NCBI GenBank assembly: GCA_007116095.1
Contig: SKJD01000203.1
Span: 1-7,409 of the forward strand
DNA: 7,409 bases
Reading direction: 5' to 3'
DNA from: Candidatus Hydrogenedentota bacterium
Lineage (GTDB): Bacteria; Hydrogenedentota; Hydrogenedentia; Hydrogenedentales; SCBR16-9
The translations under genes and the position numbers were made by a program. Shown in pieces: positions 4,532 through 7,409 of this stretch. A model generated the notes under the pieces. That model saw only the letters and a program-made list of their open reading frames with translations. It searched no databases and was not told the origin of the DNA. The stretch's first letter is position 1. Each line of letters opens with the position of its first letter.

Positions 4532-6793
4532 TTGCGGTACGAATATTCGGGATATATAAAGTCGCTGCTATTTTCACCGGATCCGAAAATTCGGGACAAC
4601 CTGCCGTATATTGAGTTTCACGCGGAGGACATCTACCAGTGGAGCCTCTTTGCGGATCAGGAAGACCCGGAATGGAAAAACATACCCTCCTATCGTGAGC
4701 GTACGGAGGAGGGTGTCTTGCTGCGGGGTCAATTCGAGCATTTCGCCGGCATCGACAACCTGGACCCCGAGGACCCGCGCTATTGGGTGGCCTTGTCCTG
4801 TGCCCAGTGGAAGGATGATCGCCTGCCGGTGGATGTGCAGCGCTACCCCATCGTGGAGCTGACCTACCGATGTCGCACCGCCAACGCCCGGCCTGCCTGG
4901 CTGCTGCATTACCACGGGGGGTTCCACTTCGACGGACTACAGCCGACGCAGGAATGGCGCACCATTGCGCGCCGGATTCCCCATTTCGGCTTTCCCCGCA
5001 CCATTGATCACATAGCCCTGCGTCTTTATGGCATCACCCGCTCGACAGAGTCGATTGAAATACAGTCCATTCGTTTCCGCGCGATGAGCCCTGGGGAGCA
5101 AGAGGCCCTGGACAAGCATGCCCGCACGTTGGAGCAAATCGGCGCGCCGAAGCATTACCCCCTGCTGGATGAGTTTTTCCCCTTGGGCGTCTTCATGAAA
5201 GCGGGCGTCGGCAAGCGCCTGGCGGAAATGATGGAGATGCCGTTCCGTGATTACTGGCGCTTTGCCCTGGAGGATGTCGCACGACACCACCACAACACGG
5301 TGGCGCTGGAGGAGATGAGTGCGCTAAGTCCCACCGAGTGGCGGGAAATTCTGGGGCTGGCCGGCTCCTACGGCCTGCGTATCCTGGCCATACATGACTG
5401 GTCCCAGGCGCATTTTGAGGCCCAGGGCCGAAAGCTTGTGGCGGAGTATATCGAACCCTATGCCGACTCGCAGGCCATCCTGGGCTGGAGCATTCACCAT
5501 GACCCGGGCGACAATCTCTTTGATATGCACCTCAAGGCGCGCAGCCTCATTGAAGAAGCGGACCCGAACCATCCGCTCGTAGCGATGATGCAGGACCCGA
5601 ACGGTTATCCGCTCTTCTCGCCGTATTTGGCGGCCACAGGCATCAGCCACACCAAGTCACATGCGGCTTGGGAGATCGGCAAGCTCACGCGCAGCCATTA
5701 TCCGCTGAGCAAAGGCCAGCACTTCTGGTTGTCGGTGCCCACGCATGTCTACGCGACAGATGCTCCGCGCTGGAGCACCTGCCCGGAAATCCGGCTCATG
5801 CTGAACCTGGCCCTTTCGCAGGGGGTGCGGGGCTGGTTTGCCAACAGCTACCACAACGAACCAATCTGGCTGCGGGGCAGCGTGCAGCGTACACTCACCG
5901 GTCCCTACCTCGCTTTCAGCGACACCTGGGCGGAGCTGGCCCATCGAATGGAGCGCTTCAATGCAATGGCGCCGCTCTTTCTCAATGCCCGGCCGGTGAA
6001 CGATTGTGAACTGGAATTTGAGTTCACCTGGGAAGAGCACCCCAATTCCCTGCGTCCGGCGGATTTGCCGCCCCTGGAATGGCAGTGGCTGGCAGGCGAA
6101 GGGTACCACCTGATTTATGTTATCAGCAACGATGTTCGCGAGATGACTTCGGTAAACATTCGGGTGCCGAGTAACTTCCCCAAGGATTTGGCGATTTATG
6201 ACATCACCGATTTCGTGCGCAACCGCAACTGGTTGCCCATGGCCTGGCAGCGCCACCTGGAGATGTTCCCGGGCCAGGGCGAAGTGATCCTCGTCGGCCA
6301 GCCGGAGGTCTGTGAAAACCTGCGGGACATGATGATCGAAAAACTTATGGACAACGATCACCGGCAGGTGGCGTTTAACCTGGGACTGGCGCGGCGTTAC
6401 AACCTGAACATTCACCCCGTACAGAGCTTGCTGAAACAGGTTGGTATGGCTTCCCCCCTGGAGGATCTGGTGCGGCTGCGGGAAGCCCGGGACCTCCTGC
6501 TTAGTATCATCTATCAGGCGCCGCCGCTCATGGAACCCCGTAGCAAACTCATTCAGGCCAGCGCCGCCCTCTGCGGTTGTGAAGACACTTTGTGTCGGCT
6601 TTTTGGAGCCGGACGCAAGGACGAAGCACACACCTGGGGGCGCAAGGTGTTGCCCCTGACCCGGGATATGAACAAGCTCTTCATTCGACTGCGCAAGGGC
6701 GATGGTGTGCGCATCTATGACGAGTGCAACAAACTCGCCCAGTCCATGTTGACCTTGCTGAATGATATCCGGGTGGCGGCCAATGGCGAGTAA
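4532..6793 (+). CDS. Large TIM-barrel glycoside-hydrolase-like protein, TTG start
   Basis: This is a 753-residue protein of no family I can name with certainty. Residues about 25-185 look like a beta-sandwich of the carbohydrate-binding type, rich in aromatics (W37, W85, W123, W142). Residues about 210-480 read as a (beta/alpha)8 barrel: PLGVFM (217-222), NTVALEEMS (255-263), GLRILAIHDW (281-290), ILGWSIHHDPG (316-326), then PEIRLMLNLALSQGVRGWF (418-436), which resembles the end-of-barrel segment of beta-galactosidase-like hydrolases. A second beta-sandwich (about 500-600) and an all-helical tail (about 610-753) follow. Where relatives usually carry D-E-P after the G-W strand, this has H-D324-P. 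The start is TTG, preceded by AAAAAGGG eight bases away; an in-frame stop lies at 4526-4528 and no in-frame ATG occurs before residue 185. No signal peptide is visible, so it is cytoplasmic or N-terminally truncated. The next gene starts 60 bases downstream. Confidence 0.85.
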   Translation: MRYEYSGYIKSLLFSPDPKIRDNLPYIEFHAEDIYQWSLFADQEDPEWKNIPSYRERTEEGVLLRGQFEHFAGIDNLDPEDPRYWVALSCAQWKDDRLPVDVQRYPIVELTYRCRTANARPAWLLHYHGGFHFDGLQPTQEWRTIARRIPHFGFPRTIDHIALRLYGITRSTESIEIQSIRFRAMSPGEQEALDKHARTLEQIGAPKHYPLLDEFFPLGVFMKAGVGKRLAEMMEMPFRDYWRFALEDVARHHHNTVALEEMSALSPTEWREILGLAGSYGLRILAIHDWSQAHFEAQGRKLVAEYIEPYADSQAILGWSIHHDPGDNLFDMHLKARSLIEEADPNHPLVAMMQDPNGYPLFSPYLAATGISHTKSHAAWEIGKLTRSHYPLSKGQHFWLSVPTHVYATDAPRWSTCPEIRLMLNLALSQGVRGWFANSYHNEPIWLRGSVQRTLTGPYLAFSDTWAELAHRMERFNAMAPLFLNARPVNDCELEFEFTWEEHPNSLRPADLPPLEWQWLAGEGYHLIYVISNDVREMTSVNIRVPSNFPKDLAIYDITDFVRNRNWLPMAWQRHLEMFPGQGEVILVGQPEVCENLRDMMIEKLMDNDHRQVAFNLGLARRYNLNIHPVQSLLKQVGMASPLEDLVRLREARDLLLSIIYQAPPLMEPRSKLIQASAALCGCEDTLCRLFGAGRKDEAHTWGRKVLPLTRDMNKLFIRLRKGDGVRIYDECNKLAQSMLTLLNDIRVAANGE

Positions 6794-6838
6794 TACAGCC
6801 TGACGGGGCTGGAGGTTGGGGCTATGTATAATGATAAC

Positions 6839-6845
6839 GAGGAGG
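6839..6845 (+). promoter_or_regulatory. Strong Shine-Dalgarno fixing the last gene's start
   Basis: GAGGAGG lies eight bases before ATG 6854, the best ribosome site in the window. A TATAAT at 6827-6832 is too close to this site to drive a normal leadered message and has no suitable -35, so co-transcription with the upstream gene is more likely. Confidence 0.7.
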
Positions 6846-6853
6846 ATTACAGT

Positions 6854-7409
6854 ATGAGTATCCAAACTACGCCGTTGCTAGGTCGTTTTTCCCAGTTACT
6901 CATCGGATTGCTCTGTGGCGTAATGGCCGTCTCAGCGGTAATGGGGGAGAGCGTTACGGAGGCAGAAGAAAAAGTATGGCCGCTACGCTTTGGCGTGGAC
7001 GACGCTGGTGGACCGTTCTCGGTGCGGGATTTTCCCTGGGCCGCGGAGATGTTTTCGGAATTAGGCTTTGATCTTTGGGTTTCACACTTCCTGCCGCCAG
7101 CCGGTCGCTGGGGCACTCAGGAACAGTTGCTCCGCTACCATGAGGAACAGGGTATTGACCTGAATATCCCCGGCTTCGAAGATACGCCGCGCATGGCGAT
7201 GGCCGCGCATTATATTCGCGACATGGAGGCTTTTTGCCAGGAGCATGGCCTGCACTGGATAATTAACCTGGAATCGGCCAACTGGATAGAATCTTTTCTG
7301 GATGACAAAGGACGTGACTGGTTTCGTCGGGACGATGGCCGACAGTATTTTAAGTTTCCCCCGGAACTGATCGCGGAGTTGGCCGACACGGAAAACCTGC
7401 TGGGCTTGA
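6854..7409 (+). CDS. Secreted TIM-barrel glycoside-hydrolase-like protein, 3' end outside window
   Basis: The frame is open from ATG 6854 to the window end, giving the first 185 residues of a longer protein. The N-terminus has a Sec-type signal: R11, a hydrophobic core of about residues 14-30 (LLIGLLCGVMAVSAVM), and a probable cleavage shortly before E32. The mature part starts PLRFGVDDAGGPFSVRDFPW (43-62), followed by GFDLWVSHFLPP (71-82), GIDLNIPGFE (100-109) and HGLHWIINLESANW (131-144). Alternating strand and helix segments of this spacing fit the first three beta/alpha units of a glycosidase-like barrel; no catalytic pair can be assigned because the rest is missing. It lies 60 bases after the large glycosidase-like gene on the same strand, so the two probably form an operon acting on a related carbohydrate, with this one in the periplasm or outside. 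Confidence 0.85.
   Translation, partial: MSIQTTPLLGRFSQLLIGLLCGVMAVSAVMGESVTEAEEKVWPLRFGVDDAGGPFSVRDFPWAAEMFSELGFDLWVSHFLPPAGRWGTQEQLLRYHEEQGIDLNIPGFEDTPRMAMAAHYIRDMEAFCQEHGLHWIINLESANWIESFLDDKGRDWFRRDDGRQYFKFPPELIAELADTENLLGL

Noticed and set aside
5657..6865. Long minus-strand open frame of 402 codons
   Set aside because: It is the shadow of the glycosidase-like gene; the plus frame has domain-like content and consistent codon use, and no ribosome site supports the minus frame.

Overview
The window looks like chromosomal DNA of an environmental bacterium of the Planctomycetes/Lentisphaerae/Hydrogenedentota kind. Three things point there. One is a type II pseudopilin-like protein with the H-X-DG processing motif, of the sort that is greatly expanded in these phyla. 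The second is a Tat-exported Gfo/Idh/MocA oxidoreductase. The third is large, lone glycoside-hydrolase-like proteins separated by wide, repeat-filled intergenic gaps. The phylum is an inference from gene style; no marker gene is present.

Layout. Positions 1-1187 hold one minus-strand gene, a prepilin-type protein (123-1187), with a convincing minus-strand rho-independent terminator (4-49) after it. Positions 1188-2405 are a long non-coding gap. It contains a perfect dyad just upstream of the pilin gene, a strong 16-bp hairpin at 1622-1658, and a complete 390-bp MITE-like element (1690-2079) with perfect 22-bp terminal inverted repeats and an 8-bp target duplication. Positions 2406-3800 encode the Tat-signal oxidoreductase, followed by a GC-rich hairpin terminator candidate. 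Positions 3866-4531 are a second repeat-rich gap: a solitary extra copy of the MITE end (3897-3918), short repeats, and a chain of small hairpins (4054-4312). Positions 4532-6793 encode a 753-residue TIM-barrel glycosidase-like protein with an unusual TTG start and no signal peptide. Sixty bases later a secreted TIM-barrel-like protein begins (6854) and runs off the window.

Functionally, the three plus-strand genes fit carbohydrate processing: a cell-envelope sugar oxidoreductase and two glycosidase-like proteins, the last two probably co-transcribed. The substrate cannot be told from sequence alone. The pilin-like gene is separate and diverges from them. No tRNA, rRNA, CRISPR array, transposase gene or defence system was seen. 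The most notable non-coding content is the MITE with its solo end copy and the hairpin chain.
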